64,000 nucleotides of DNA from CBDFLD01 sp965249005 (GTDB lineage: Bacteria > Acidobacteriota > UBA6911), in NCBI GenBank assembly GCA_965249005.1, contig CBDFLD010000004.1, forward strand, positions 59,875-123,874, read 5' to 3'. Both the position numbers and the translations under genes were made by a program. Below, one piece after another: positions 8,410 through 16,736 of the stretch; position 1 is the first letter of the stretch; each line of letters starts with the position of its first letter. A model generated the notes under the pieces. It was not told the origin of the DNA, did no database searches, and was given only the letters and a program-made list of their open reading frames with translations.

Positions 8410-9894
8410 ATGATTGCAGCCGAGACCGTGGCACACATCCGTCGCTTGTTCTATGCCGAGCATTGGAAGATTGGAACCATCGCGCAAGAACTGGGACTTC
8501 ACCGGGATACGGTACGAACCGCCCTGCAAACCGATCGATTCAATCGAGCCAAGATCCTTCGTCCCAGTCTCACGGATCCCTACATCGACTTTATCAAGGA
8601 GACTTTGGAGAAGTATCCGCGCCTACGAACGACTCGTATCTATGAGATGATTCGGGATCGAGGCTATACCGGCAGTGTCGTGATACTCCGGAGAGTCGTC
8701 GCCCGTCTCCGCCCTGTTCACCGAGAAGCCTTCTTACGGCTGCGAACATTTCCTGGCGAGCAGGGCCAAGTCGATTGGGCACATTTTGGAGCCGTTGCAA
8801 TCGGCCGTGCCCGTCGTCGGTTGTCCTGCTTCGTTCTTACACTTTCTTATTCCCGAGCCCTTTATCTGGAGTTCTTCTTCGATCAAACCCTGGAGAACTT
8901 CTTGCGCGGTCACGTCCGGGCCTTCGACTCATGGTCGGGCTGCCCTCGTGTCATATTAAGCGACAATCTGAAGTCGGCCGTGCTGGAACGCCACGGCGAT
9001 GCCGTGCACTTTCATCCTCGGCTGATTGAGCTTTGTGCTCACTATCATTTTGCCACTCGCCCGTGCCAAGTGGCCCGTGGCAATCAGAAAGGGCGTGTCG
9101 AAAGAACCATCCAGTACATCCGACACTCTTTCTTTGCCGCACGCCGCTTCACCACCCTGGAGGACTTCAACCGTCAAGCGCTTCTGTGGCGCGACGAAAT
9201 CGCTCATCGACGTCCCTGGCCCGGAGACCAGTCCCGCACCGTTGAGCAAATCTTCGAAGAAGAGGAAAAACCTCGATTGCTTCCACTGCCGGTGCATTCC
9301 TTCGATACCGATCTGGTGGTACCGGTTCGATCGCGCAAGACCATCTATATCCGTTTTGATCTCAACGACTACTCGATTCCACACACGGCCGTGGGTCGAG
9401 CACTCACTCTGGCAGCATCACAGGACACTGTACGCATTCTCGATGGCGCAACCGAAATCGCCCGACACCGCCGCTCCTACAACCGCCATGACGCCGTCCT
9501 GGATCCGGCGCATCAAGAAGCACTGCTACAAGAGAAGCGCAAAGCCATCGGCGCTACTCCTGGAGGCCGTCTTGCTCAATCGGTACCTGAAAGCGAAGCC
9601 TTGATCGCGGCTGCCTTCCAGCGGGGAGAGTCCGCCGGCGGGCAAACCACTCAGCTATCTCAGCTCTTGGAGGATTATGGAGCCACGGAACTACAAGTCG
9701 CCGTTCGGGAAGCACTCCAGCGGCAGACGCCTCGGGCTTCTTCGGTTGCCTTCATTCTACAGAAACATCGCCGCTCCCAACAGCGTCGTCATCTACTACC
9801 TGTCGATCTGACTCGTCGTCCCGATCTTGCCAACCTCAACGTCCAACCCCACAACTTGGAGGCCTACGATGACCTCTCCGACCGTGACGAATAA
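8410..9894 (+). CDS. istA: IS21-family transposase IstA
   Basis: 494 residues. The N-terminal helix-turn-helix (IRRLFYAEHWKIGTIAQELG, then HRDTVRTAL) is followed by an rve-type integrase core: GQVDWAHFGAV (first catalytic Asp), the VILSDNLKSAV segment (second Asp) and NQKGRVERTIQYIRHSF with the catalytic Glu. The C-terminal Mu-type beta-barrel region and a basic tail follow. The length is typical for IstA. It overlaps istB by 26 bases. IstA cuts and joins the element ends with IstB as the ATP-dependent helper. Confidence 0.93.
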   Translation: MIAAETVAHIRRLFYAEHWKIGTIAQELGLHRDTVRTALQTDRFNRAKILRPSLTDPYIDFIKETLEKYPRLRTTRIYEMIRDRGYTGSVVILRRVVARLRPVHREAFLRLRTFPGEQGQVDWAHFGAVAIGRARRRLSCFVLTLSYSRALYLEFFFDQTLENFLRGHVRAFDSWSGCPRVILSDNLKSAVLERHGDAVHFHPRLIELCAHYHFATRPCQVARGNQKGRVERTIQYIRHSFFAARRFTTLEDFNRQALLWRDEIAHRRPWPGDQSRTVEQIFEEEEKPRLLPLPVHSFDTDLVVPVRSRKTIYIRFDLNDYSIPHTAVGRALTLAASQDTVRILDGATEIARHRRSYNRHDAVLDPAHQEALLQEKRKAIGATPGGRLAQSVPESEALIAAAFQRGESAGGQTTQLSQLLEDYGATELQVAVREALQRQTPRASSVAFILQKHRRSQQRRHLLPVDLTRRPDLANLNVQPHNLEAYDDLSDRDE

Positions 9895-10642
9895 CCTTGC
9901 CACCCAACTCGCCGGCATCGGTCTGAATGCCACTTCTGAATCCCTGGAAGACTTCATCGCCCGGGCTACCAAGGGTCGTTGGAGTCCTCGTGTAATGCTC
10001 GAGGAGCTGTTGCAGGCCGAAGCTCGAGAGCGTGGCCGCCGCAGTCTCGAGCGCCGCCTGAAACGCTCCCGCATCGGCCGCTTCAAACCGCTGGCGGATT
10101 TCGATTGGAATTGGCCAAAGAAAATCGATCGCCAGGTCATCGAACGCGCCCTCACTCTGGATTTCATCCCGGATGGTCGCAACTTTGTCCTACTCGGTGC
10201 CAACGGTCTGGGCAAGACCATGATTACCAAAAACATTGCCCACGCTGCTGTGCTGGCCGGCTATTCCGTCCTGTTTCGTACGGCTGCCGACCTGATCGAA
10301 GATCTCCAATGTGATTCCCCGGAACTCCGAAGAAGAAAGTTCCAATCCTACGCCCGCCCTCACCTTCTGTGCGTAGACGAAGTCGGGTATCTCTCCTATG
10401 ACAACCATGCCGCGGATCTGCTGTACGAAGTCGTCAACCGGCGCTATGAGCATCGATCCATCGTTATAAGTACAAATAGAGCCTTTCGAGAATGGAACGA
10501 GGTCTTTCCCAATGCCGCTTGCATTGCCACGCCCTTGGATCGTCTCACTCACCATGCCGATGTGACCGTCATTGAAGGACGTAGCTATCGGATTCGAGAG
10601 AGCGAGCAGGAAGCCTCCGCGCGGAGGAAAAAGAAACGTTAG
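9869..10642 (+). CDS. istB: IS21 helper ATPase IstB
   Basis: 257 residues from the ATG at 9869, chosen because TTGGAGG ends 6 bases upstream. It is an AAA+ ATPase with Walker A GANGLGKT, Walker B LLCVDEVGYLSYD and the downstream VVNRRYEHRSIVISTNRAF typical of IstB/DnaC-like proteins. The target-site segment DRLTHHADVTVIEGRSYRIR is near the end, and a basic tail closes the protein. It assembles on target DNA and recruits IstA. The start overlaps the end of istA, the usual arrangement. Confidence 0.93.
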   Translation: MTSPTVTNNLATQLAGIGLNATSESLEDFIARATKGRWSPRVMLEELLQAEARERGRRSLERRLKRSRIGRFKPLADFDWNWPKKIDRQVIERALTLDFIPDGRNFVLLGANGLGKTMITKNIAHAAVLAGYSVLFRTAADLIEDLQCDSPELRRRKFQSYARPHLLCVDEVGYLSYDNHAADLLYEVVNRRYEHRSIVISTNRAFREWNEVFPNAACIATPLDRLTHHADVTVIEGRSYRIRESEQEASARRKKKR

Positions 10643-10647
10643 AACCC

Positions 10648-11010
10648 GTGCCGTCCAATCGCATTCAATACGTAAAGATTGTTGTTGATCTCTACGCCCA
10701 GCTGCCTGAGACTCCACAACGGCCTCGTCGGCAAGACTATCAACTCGCTTATCAGCTCTATGATCGTCGGGTTCCGCTTTCGGTCATAGAATCGAGCTTA
10801 CTCCTGACTTCCGCTCGTCGGTTACTCCGTGATCCACAGGCACGCAGGCTATCGCCTATCCGGTCCCTGCATTATTTTCTCCCTGTCATTGAGGAATTAC
10901 TTCAGAATCCTATCTCGGCAGACTACGTGAGGTATCTTCGAATCAAACTGCGCCTGAAAACCTCTCTACCGGCGCCCGTTCAGAAAACTGCGGTTTCACG
11001 CGATCGCTAA
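10648..11010 (+). CDS. IS21-associated small helical protein, reading frame runs to the element end
   Basis: 120 residues from a GTG 5 bases after the istB stop. The core RRVPLSVIESSLLLTSARRL, then SPIRSLHYFLPVIEELL, matches a pattern I associate with small proteins encoded beside IS21-type genes in Acidobacteria and relatives. No known enzymatic motif is visible. The last residues are encoded by the right inverted repeat, and the stop codon is supplied by flanking host DNA (TAA at 11008-11010), so the length may differ at other insertion sites. Function unknown; tight spacing behind istB suggests co-transcription and a transposition-related role. Confidence 0.6.
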   Translation: MPSNRIQYVKIVVDLYAQLPETPQRPRRQDYQLAYQLYDRRVPLSVIESSLLLTSARRLLRDPQARRLSPIRSLHYFLPVIEELLQNPISADYVRYLRIKLRLKTSLPAPVQKTAVSRDR

Positions 11011-11185
11011 CAACCTGGGAGTTGGTGCAGCGGTCCTGGCTGTTTTCGTCCACGGTCTCTTTGATTACTTTCTTGGTTTTACCTCGACCTACGTCATGAT
11101 TTGGACAACTTGGGGGGCAGCCGCAGCACTATCTTCTTGCACTGTCCCGGAACGATGCGAATCAGCAGAGTCACCCCAAAAGTGA
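11002..11185 (+). pseudogene. O-antigen ligase/polymerase family, C-terminal fragment
   Basis: About 60 residues in the frame beginning at 11003: NNLGVGAAVLAVFVHGLFDY, then FLGFTSTYVMIWTTWGAAAAL. This is the conserved last-helices region of Wzy/WaaL-like proteins (the HGL.D motif). It continues the gene interrupted at 7742. Rejoining at the GATCGCT duplication leaves this part one base out of phase with the N-terminal part, so there is probably also a 1-nt indel next to the insertion site. The stop codon is at 11183-11185. Confidence 0.75.
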
Positions 11186-11333
11186 ACCCAATTTGATTCT
11201 ATACAATCCTACTAGGCCTTAGTCCAGCGTGATTTTTTGCATGAGGAGGAAGAAAAGCCCTGGAACGTGCGCCGTTACGGGATAAAATGCGTTTGATATA
11301 TTTACAAGACATCCCGAAAGGAGCACATTCCAG

Positions 11334-12839
11334 GTGAATAAAAGAAACCACAGAATCCTCCTCCGAGACAAGCAAAATCTTACACGCCGGTTGGAAAGAA
11401 ATCAGTTTGAGGACCGGTCCGATCCTATGTTCAAGGACTCCAACACCTACTACGAGATCGCCGAGAGAACGCGCGCCATCGGATCTGGTGGTATCGGAGC
11501 CATTCACAAGCTCGTGTGTAAGCTTGGATTGGACAAAGATATCAACAGAAACATCGTTTTGCTCAAGTACCACTTTCCTTACTGGGAATCCGATCATGTA
11601 CTGAACATCGCATACAACGTCTTGTCGGGTGGAACCTGTCTCGAAGATATCGAGCGGTTGCGCCAGGATGAGACCTACATGAACGGACTGGGAGCCGAGA
11701 GGATTCCGGATCCCACGACGGCTGGAGATTTCCTCCGTCGTTTCGATGAGGATTGGATCTTCGGACTTCAGGAAACCATCAATGAAACCCGAACCAAGGT
11801 GTGGAAGTTGCAGGATGCTTCCTTCCGGAAGGAGGCCATCATCGACGTGGACGGGACCGTCGCCGGAACCTTGGGGGAATGCAAGGAAGGAATGGACATT
11901 GCCTACAACGGGATCTGGGGTTACGCACCGTTGATCGTGACCTTGGCCAATACGAATGAGGTCCTCTATCTGATGAATCGGCCGGGCAACCGTCCCTCTT
12001 CCGACGGAGCGGCCGAGTGGATGGACCGGGCAATCGATCTGGTGTCGTCGGTGTTTACGAAGGTCTGGCTTCGGGGCGACACGGATTTCTCGCTGACGAG
12101 AAACTTCGATCGCTGGGACGAGCGGGTTGGTTTTGTCTTTGGTTATGACGCCAAGCCGAACCTGGTCGGGATGGCCGATGCCCTGCCGGAGAGACAATGG
12201 AAACCGCTCGAGCGGCCTCCTCGTTATGAGGTCAAGAGCGAAGAACGGCGCCGTCCGGAAAACGTCAAAGAACAAGTAATCAAGGAGAGAGAATTCAAGA
12301 ACATCCGCCTGCAGAGCGAGCAGGTCGCCGAGTTTGACTATCGTCCCGGACACTGTAAGAAAACCTATCGCATGGTTGTGGTTCGGAAGAACCTCACGAT
12401 CGAAAAGGGGGAGCACCGGCTGTTTGATGAGGTCCGGTACTTCTTCTACATCACCAACGATCGGGAGATGACGATGGGAGAAGTGGTCCTTTTTGCCAAC
12501 GATCGCTGCAACCAGGAAAACGTCATCGGTCAGCTCAAGAGTGGAGTGAACGCCTTGAGGATGCCTTCGGACAGTCTGGTATCGAACTGGGCCTACATGG
12601 TCATCGCATCGCTGGCGTGGAATCTGAAGGCCTGGTATGGCCTGGTGACGCAGGCGCCGACAGTACGTCGTGATATCTTGAGGATGGAGTTCAAACGCTT
12701 CCTGGTGAACTTTGTGCAAATACCCTGTCAGATTGTAAGAACCGGTCGTCGCCTCGTTTACAGGATATTGGCCTATAGCAAGCATCTCGAAACCTTTTTG
12801 GCGACGTTCGACTATATCAGGCAACTCAGGTTTACTTGA
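11334..12839 (+). CDS. IS1380-family transposase (element A, copy 1)
   Basis: 501 residues. The N-terminal region (IGSGGIGAIHKLVCKLGLDK) and PDPTTAGDFLRRF are typical of the family. The DDE-type catalytic core shows EAIIDVDGTVAG (first Asp) and WLRGDTDFSLTRNFDRW (second Asp). NQENVIGQLKSGVNALR supplies the Glu, and AYMVIASLAWNLKAWYGL follows. The translation is identical to those of copies 2 and 4. A GC-rich hairpin directly follows the stop codon. Confidence 0.92.
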   Translation: MNKRNHRILLRDKQNLTRRLERNQFEDRSDPMFKDSNTYYEIAERTRAIGSGGIGAIHKLVCKLGLDKDINRNIVLLKYHFPYWESDHVLNIAYNVLSGGTCLEDIERLRQDETYMNGLGAERIPDPTTAGDFLRRFDEDWIFGLQETINETRTKVWKLQDASFRKEAIIDVDGTVAGTLGECKEGMDIAYNGIWGYAPLIVTLANTNEVLYLMNRPGNRPSSDGAAEWMDRAIDLVSSVFTKVWLRGDTDFSLTRNFDRWDERVGFVFGYDAKPNLVGMADALPERQWKPLERPPRYEVKSEERRRPENVKEQVIKEREFKNIRLQSEQVAEFDYRPGHCKKTYRMVVVRKNLTIEKGEHRLFDEVRYFFYITNDREMTMGEVVLFANDRCNQENVIGQLKSGVNALRMPSDSLVSNWAYMVIASLAWNLKAWYGLVTQAPTVRRDILRMEFKRFLVNFVQIPCQIVRTGRRLVYRILAYSKHLETFLATFDYIRQLRFT

Positions 12840-12910
12840 AGGCGCCTCGCCGGCGGGTGAGCCCGTACCCCCGGCGGAGCAAGAGTGGCGGGCGAAAGGA
12901 AGGGCATAAC

Positions 12911-12961
12911 AGAGACAAACAAGATCAAGTGATCCAGACAACCAATGGAAGGTTTGTCTCT
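12911..12961 (+). terminator. Hairpin behind the element A transposase
   Basis: A perfect 10-bp inverted repeat (AGAGACAAAC at 12911-12920, GTTTGTCTCT at 12952-12961) with a 31-base loop, followed by a T-rich stretch. It could end transposase transcription or shield the element from outside reading. A second GC-rich imperfect hairpin lies just after the stop codon (12846-12879). Equivalent structures are at 23977-24027, 31135-31185 and 33325-33375 in the other copies. Confidence 0.4.
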
Positions 12962-13058
12962 TGTGTTTCTCTTTGCTTTCCCTGTTACGCACAAGGAGCT
13001 GAAATCCACGAGATATTCGGAAAAGGCAAACGATTTTCCGAGCGAGCTCATACCTCGC

Positions 13059-16000
13059 TTATTTTGGGTCTAGTGTGTAGTGAACCGACGCCAAATCTGG
13101 TGCCAACTGGACGGCCTTCTTGAACTCTGCAACGGCGGACGCGGTGTTGTTTTGAGCTAGCTGAATCTTCCCCTTCAAGATTTGGCTCTCGATGTCTGGT
13201 TCCGGAGTGTCTAGCAGGGCGTCGGCGAGCCTTGTGGCGTCTTCGTATCGTTGGAGCCTCAAGTAGTGGGTCGCCAACCTGAATCGAGCATTGGAGAGTT
13301 CGGGAAACCGCTCGAGAATCGATTGATATGCTTCGATGCCTGGCTGCGGCTGTCCGATGGAGAAGTACATGTCCGCCAGTGCCAGGTGATGTTCGGTGCT
13401 CTCGGGTTTCTGGGTGACGGCCTTCTTGTAGTGACGTTCGGCACTTGAGAAGTCCCCCTTCGACAGGAACACCTTCCCAAGCAGGAGGTTTAGCTCCGGC
13501 CGGTTTGGGTTTTGTGCCTGAGCTTGCCGTAAAACCGAAATTGCCGTATCGGGCTGATTCTGATTCAGATATATCTGGGTGATAGCGGTGATGGAGCCAT
13601 CGTGGGAGGGCTGCGAGTCGAGCACGCTCCGAAGCTGGGTGATGGCTTTCCCTGGTTTTCCTATCTCGGCGTACGCCGCGGCCAGGTTGTATTGCGCCGT
13701 GGTATTCTCGGAATCCGTTTCCAGGACTTCTTCCAGTTCCTCGACTGCACGTCGGTATTCTTTGGCGGCGATGTACGCGATTCCCAGCGCGAGACGTGCC
13801 TCAGTGAGTTTGGGGTTGATTCCCAAGGCGTCCAGGGCATGGCGCATTGCCGCACTGGAATCACCGGCATCCAGGCCGAGGTGGGCCAGAGCCAGGTGTG
13901 CCTCCTCGAAATGACGATTGAGATCCAGCACCCTTTGCAATTCCTGCCTTGCCTGATGCTTGCTGTCTTCCCGCAGATACGCCATGGCTAGCAGATAGTG
14001 CAGATGCGCGGTTTGTTCCCCGCGCTGTAGCGTATTGCGTAGCTGCTCGAGCACCTCCTTGCTCTTGTTTTGTGCCAAGAGTGCCTCGATCTTGATCTCC
14101 CAGGCTGCTCTGTCTGTGCGCTGAGCTTCCAAAACCAGATCTGCCCACTCGGTGGCTTCTTCGAACCGTCCACGACTCAAGTGGAGGGCGGCGAGGTTCC
14201 TCTTCGGTGTCGGGTTGTCGGGTGTCTTTGCGATGAGCGACTCGTACGTTTCGACCGCCTGTTGCCACTTTCCGTCAGCCGCATAGAAATCGGCCAGGGC
14301 AAGGTATAGCGTGGGATCCTCAGGATCCAGTGCCAACGCCTTGAGGTATTGCTGTTCCGCCTTCTGGGGACTCCGTTTCGCGCGGTAGATCTGGCCCAAG
14401 ACCTGGTGAAGTTTGGTGGGTAACTCGGACTTGTCGATCATTTCCTGCACGAATTCGATCGCTTCCTTGGCTTTTCCTCTGGCAACGAACAGCTGGGTAA
14501 GGGCAGCGAGCGAGTCGAAGTGTGTTGGATCCTTGCTCAGAGCGGCTTTGAATTGTTCCGCCGCTCTGGAGAACTGCTTTTGGCCCCAGTACGCGATGCC
14601 GAGCCCATGCAGAGTCCTGACGTCTCCAGGAATGCGTTGGAGACATTCACTGAACGTTGTCATTGCTGATTGATAGTCGCCGCCGGCCGCGTACGCGTGC
14701 CCAAGAGCGATCCTTGCATCGGTTTCGTTCGGATTCAACCTCAATGCCTCCCGAGCGTTCCGGATGGCTGCTTCGGGAAATCCCATGTCGAGTTTTAGTT
14801 GCGAGAGTCTGATATAGGCGGGAACAAAGTAGGGGTCGATCTCCAGGGTTTTGCTCAGCTCGGCTTCGCCCCTATCGGGAATCTCCGATTGGAGGTAAGC
14901 CAGGCCGAGGGTGTAACGAACTCTTGCGAGCCGGGGCGCTGCCTTTTTCAGTTCTTCGAGTGCATCAACAGCTTCACCGGGCCGATTCTCTGCAATGAGA
15001 AGCTGTCCGCGCAGAAGCAATCCCTCCACTGATTCCGCGTCTCTCTGTAGCATCTCGGCGATTGTGGAGCTTGCTTCTTCGAATTCCTGTTCCGCGAGGT
15101 AGAGTGCTGCCAAGTTTCCACGCACCAGAGCGTTCTCGGAATCATCCGCCAGGATCTCTCTGTGGAGTCGGATACTTTCCCGATAGCGGCCAGTCTGGGA
15201 ATAAAATGTCGCGAGAATCATCCTCCGAAAAATGGCCTTGTGAGACAGCGTCACCAATGTCTGGTAGATCTTTTCTGATTCCTTCATCCTGGAAGTGTGA
15301 AGATAGAAGGCAGCGAGTGCCTCATGGACCTCGACCGATTCCGGGGCGAGCTTCAGAGCGCTGTCAAGCAGCGGCTCCGCCTTCTCCGGTGCACGCTGGG
15401 CAAGATAAAAGTTCGCCAAGACGAGTTGCGCGAGCGGAGAAGTTGGGTTTTCCTTCACAAGCTGGAGGAAGATCTGTTCCGCCCGCTCGGCATCCAACTG
15501 AGGATTTCCGTCTTCAGCCAGCGCAAGATAGGCGGGGAGAAGCCTTGGTTCGGTCCGGAAAGAATCCAGCAACTCATCAATAGAGGAGTTGAGATGTAGC
15601 AGGCCCGCGTACGAGCTACCGAGGAGAACTCTGGCCTGGAAATTGGTTGGGTCTTCTTTTAGGACATGCTCGGCCCTGGACCGCGCATCCGCGAACTTCC
15701 GTTGGAACAATAAAAGGTTGCCTCTTCTTAGTTGGGCCTCTGCGTGATTGCTGTCGAGCGCAGTGACCTGGGCGAAAGCCCTTGCCGCATCTTCATGGCG
15801 GCCTAGGCGCAAGTACGTGACGCCGAGCTCGTAATGCGGCCCTGTCGATCTGGGGTCTGCCTTGATCGCGTTGCGGAACTCGATCGCAGCAGCGGAGAGG
15901 TCTCCTTGACCGATATACTCCTTGCCGCTGCTCAAGTAACGGTCACGCAACTCTCCGGGGTCATGAGCACATGCGGCCACAATCACCAAGAAAAACAAAG

Positions 16001-16067
16001 GTGCGAGTTTCGCCAGTCCGGGCACTCGAGGACGGCGACTAGGTTGGGAGACGCAGGGTTCAATCAT
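13059..16067 (-). pseudogene. Exosortase-associated TPR-repeat lipoprotein (PrsT-like), C-terminus cut by IS
   Basis: About 998 genuine residues. A lipoprotein signal peptide (APLFFLVIVAAC, lipobox Cys 33) is followed by nearly unbroken tetratricopeptide repeats (patterns such as A...Y..AL...P....A...L). Layout and length fit the TPR lipoprotein of exosortase/PEP-CTERM systems. The start at 16067 is supported by AAGGGG about 9 bases upstream. The last family residues are HYTL at the IS edge; the following DPK-stop is IS-encoded, so the end of the last repeats is missing. The protein would be anchored by lipid in the inner or outer membrane and scaffold polysaccharide assembly. It may keep partial function because most repeats are intact. 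Confidence 0.85.
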
Positions 16068-16447
16068 GATCGATCCCCTTCAATCTTAGAAAACGGTGAA
16101 TGTTTGGGACGTGGCAAGAAAGGACACGGATTCCTCAAGGGTCCACGTACACGATTGAGAGTTACCCGCTCCCGGGACGTCGACTCGTCCGGTGCGATCC
16201 CCTCGGGCATTTCTAACATTTTGAGCTTGTTTATCTTTATCTAATAGAAGGTTGGAGGTGCTACATTCATGTGTCGGTTGCGCTGGGGCCGATGGGAGTC
16301 TTGGGTCACCCAGACGCTTTTTTAGAGGGCTCGATGCTGATGCCCGGTTACGTATGTTTCGTACTGGCGCGCCCGAGTCGGGTGGAGATTCTGCAAAATC
16401 GTAATATGTTTCGTCCACCCGACAGAGAGGCCTTGGTGCGGCGCGAT
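16068..16447 (-). other. 380-bp gap between DUF5989 gene and TPR gene; contains one perfect hairpin
   Basis: No convincing gene on either strand. Position 16377-16423 holds a perfect 10-bp inverted repeat (GTCGGGTGGA / TCCACCCGAC, 27-base loop), lying 25 bases beyond the DUF5989 stop on the minus strand. It has no U-tract, so it may be a rho-assisted terminator or a regulatory hairpin. The rest, including the upstream region of the TPR lipoprotein, shows no clear sigma-54 or sigma-70 promoter. Confidence 0.35.
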
Positions 16448-16600
16448 CTAGAACAGGGTGTAGATGAAAGGCGCCACCGCGGATCCTTGGGTAAAGACGA
16501 TCAGGGATCCCAATAGAGTGAGCAGCACGATAATTGGAAGTAACCAGAACTTCTTCCGGTGTTTCATGAAGGCCCAAAGTTCGATGAAAAAACTACCCAT
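16448..16600 (-). CDS. DUF5989 family small membrane protein
   Basis: A 50-residue protein that is easily missed. It begins MGSFFIELWAFMKHRKKFWL, continues with one transmembrane helix (LPIIVLLTLLGSLIVFTQG) and ends SAVAPFIYTLF. This is the full length and signature of DUF5989, typically found next to SxtJ-like or carbamoyltransferase genes in polysaccharide and exosortase loci. AGGAG lies 10 bases before the ATG. Its function is unknown. A short open stretch directly upstream on the same strand (16597-16674) reads as one hydrophobic helix and ends in a TAG that overlaps this start (ATGGGTAG), suggesting the tail of a lost upstream membrane-protein gene. Confidence 0.82.
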   Translation of the reverse strand: MGSFFIELWAFMKHRKKFWLLPIIVLLTLLGSLIVFTQGSAVAPFIYTLF

Positions 16601-16736
16601 TTCTTTCGACTCCTATTCGGAAGAGGTTTTGAATGATCGCCAGCGTAGTTAGCAAGACCAACGTACCGAGGGAACCTAGTTAGAAAATAATTCTAGCACA
16701 GGCGAAACTCTGCGAACCAGTCCGATGATCGAGTGA

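Larger units (their letters stand above)
7743..11001 (+). mobile_element. Large IS21-family element (about 3.26 kb) with two accessory ORFs
   Basis: The ends form long imperfect inverted repeats: the left reads AAACCGCACTTTTCTGAAC and the right in reverse complement AAACCGCAGTTTTCTGAAC. They are flanked by GATCGCT at 7736-7742 and 11002-11008, a 7-bp target duplication. The element carries, in order, a small Cys-rich ORF, istA, istB and a small helical ORF, all on one strand and tightly packed. Classical IS21 elements are about 2-2.5 kb with only istA and istB, so this one is large. It interrupts a polysaccharide ligase/polymerase gene. Confidence 0.87.
11217..13068 (+). mobile_element. IS1380-family element A, copy 1 (1852 bp)
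   Basis: First of four copies of the same element. It begins CCTTAGTCCAGCG and ends TTATTTTGGG. The flanking hexamers are ACTAGG on the left and TCTAGT on the right, so they do not form a proper duplication. Copies 2 and 4 have matching 6-bp duplications with a CTAG core. The mismatch here, and the TPR gene cut at the right edge with no continuation on the left, suggest that the flanks were brought together by recombination or deletion. Confidence 0.9.

Noticed and set aside
7813..8529. 238-codon minus-strand frame at the left part of the IS21 element
   Set aside because: Opposes the Cys-rich ORF and istA start; no ribosome site or recognisable domain.
11199..12992. 597-codon open frame on the strand opposite the IS1380-A transposase (also at 21959-24058, 27205-28869, 30386-31216 and 33294-35150)
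   Set aside because: Antisense shadow of a DDE transposase with clear motifs; no family resemblance, and in copies 2 and 3 it simply runs into host DNA.
16086..16577. 163-codon minus-strand frame between TPR and DUF5989 genes
   Set aside because: Overlaps the DUF5989 gene in another frame and has random-like composition.
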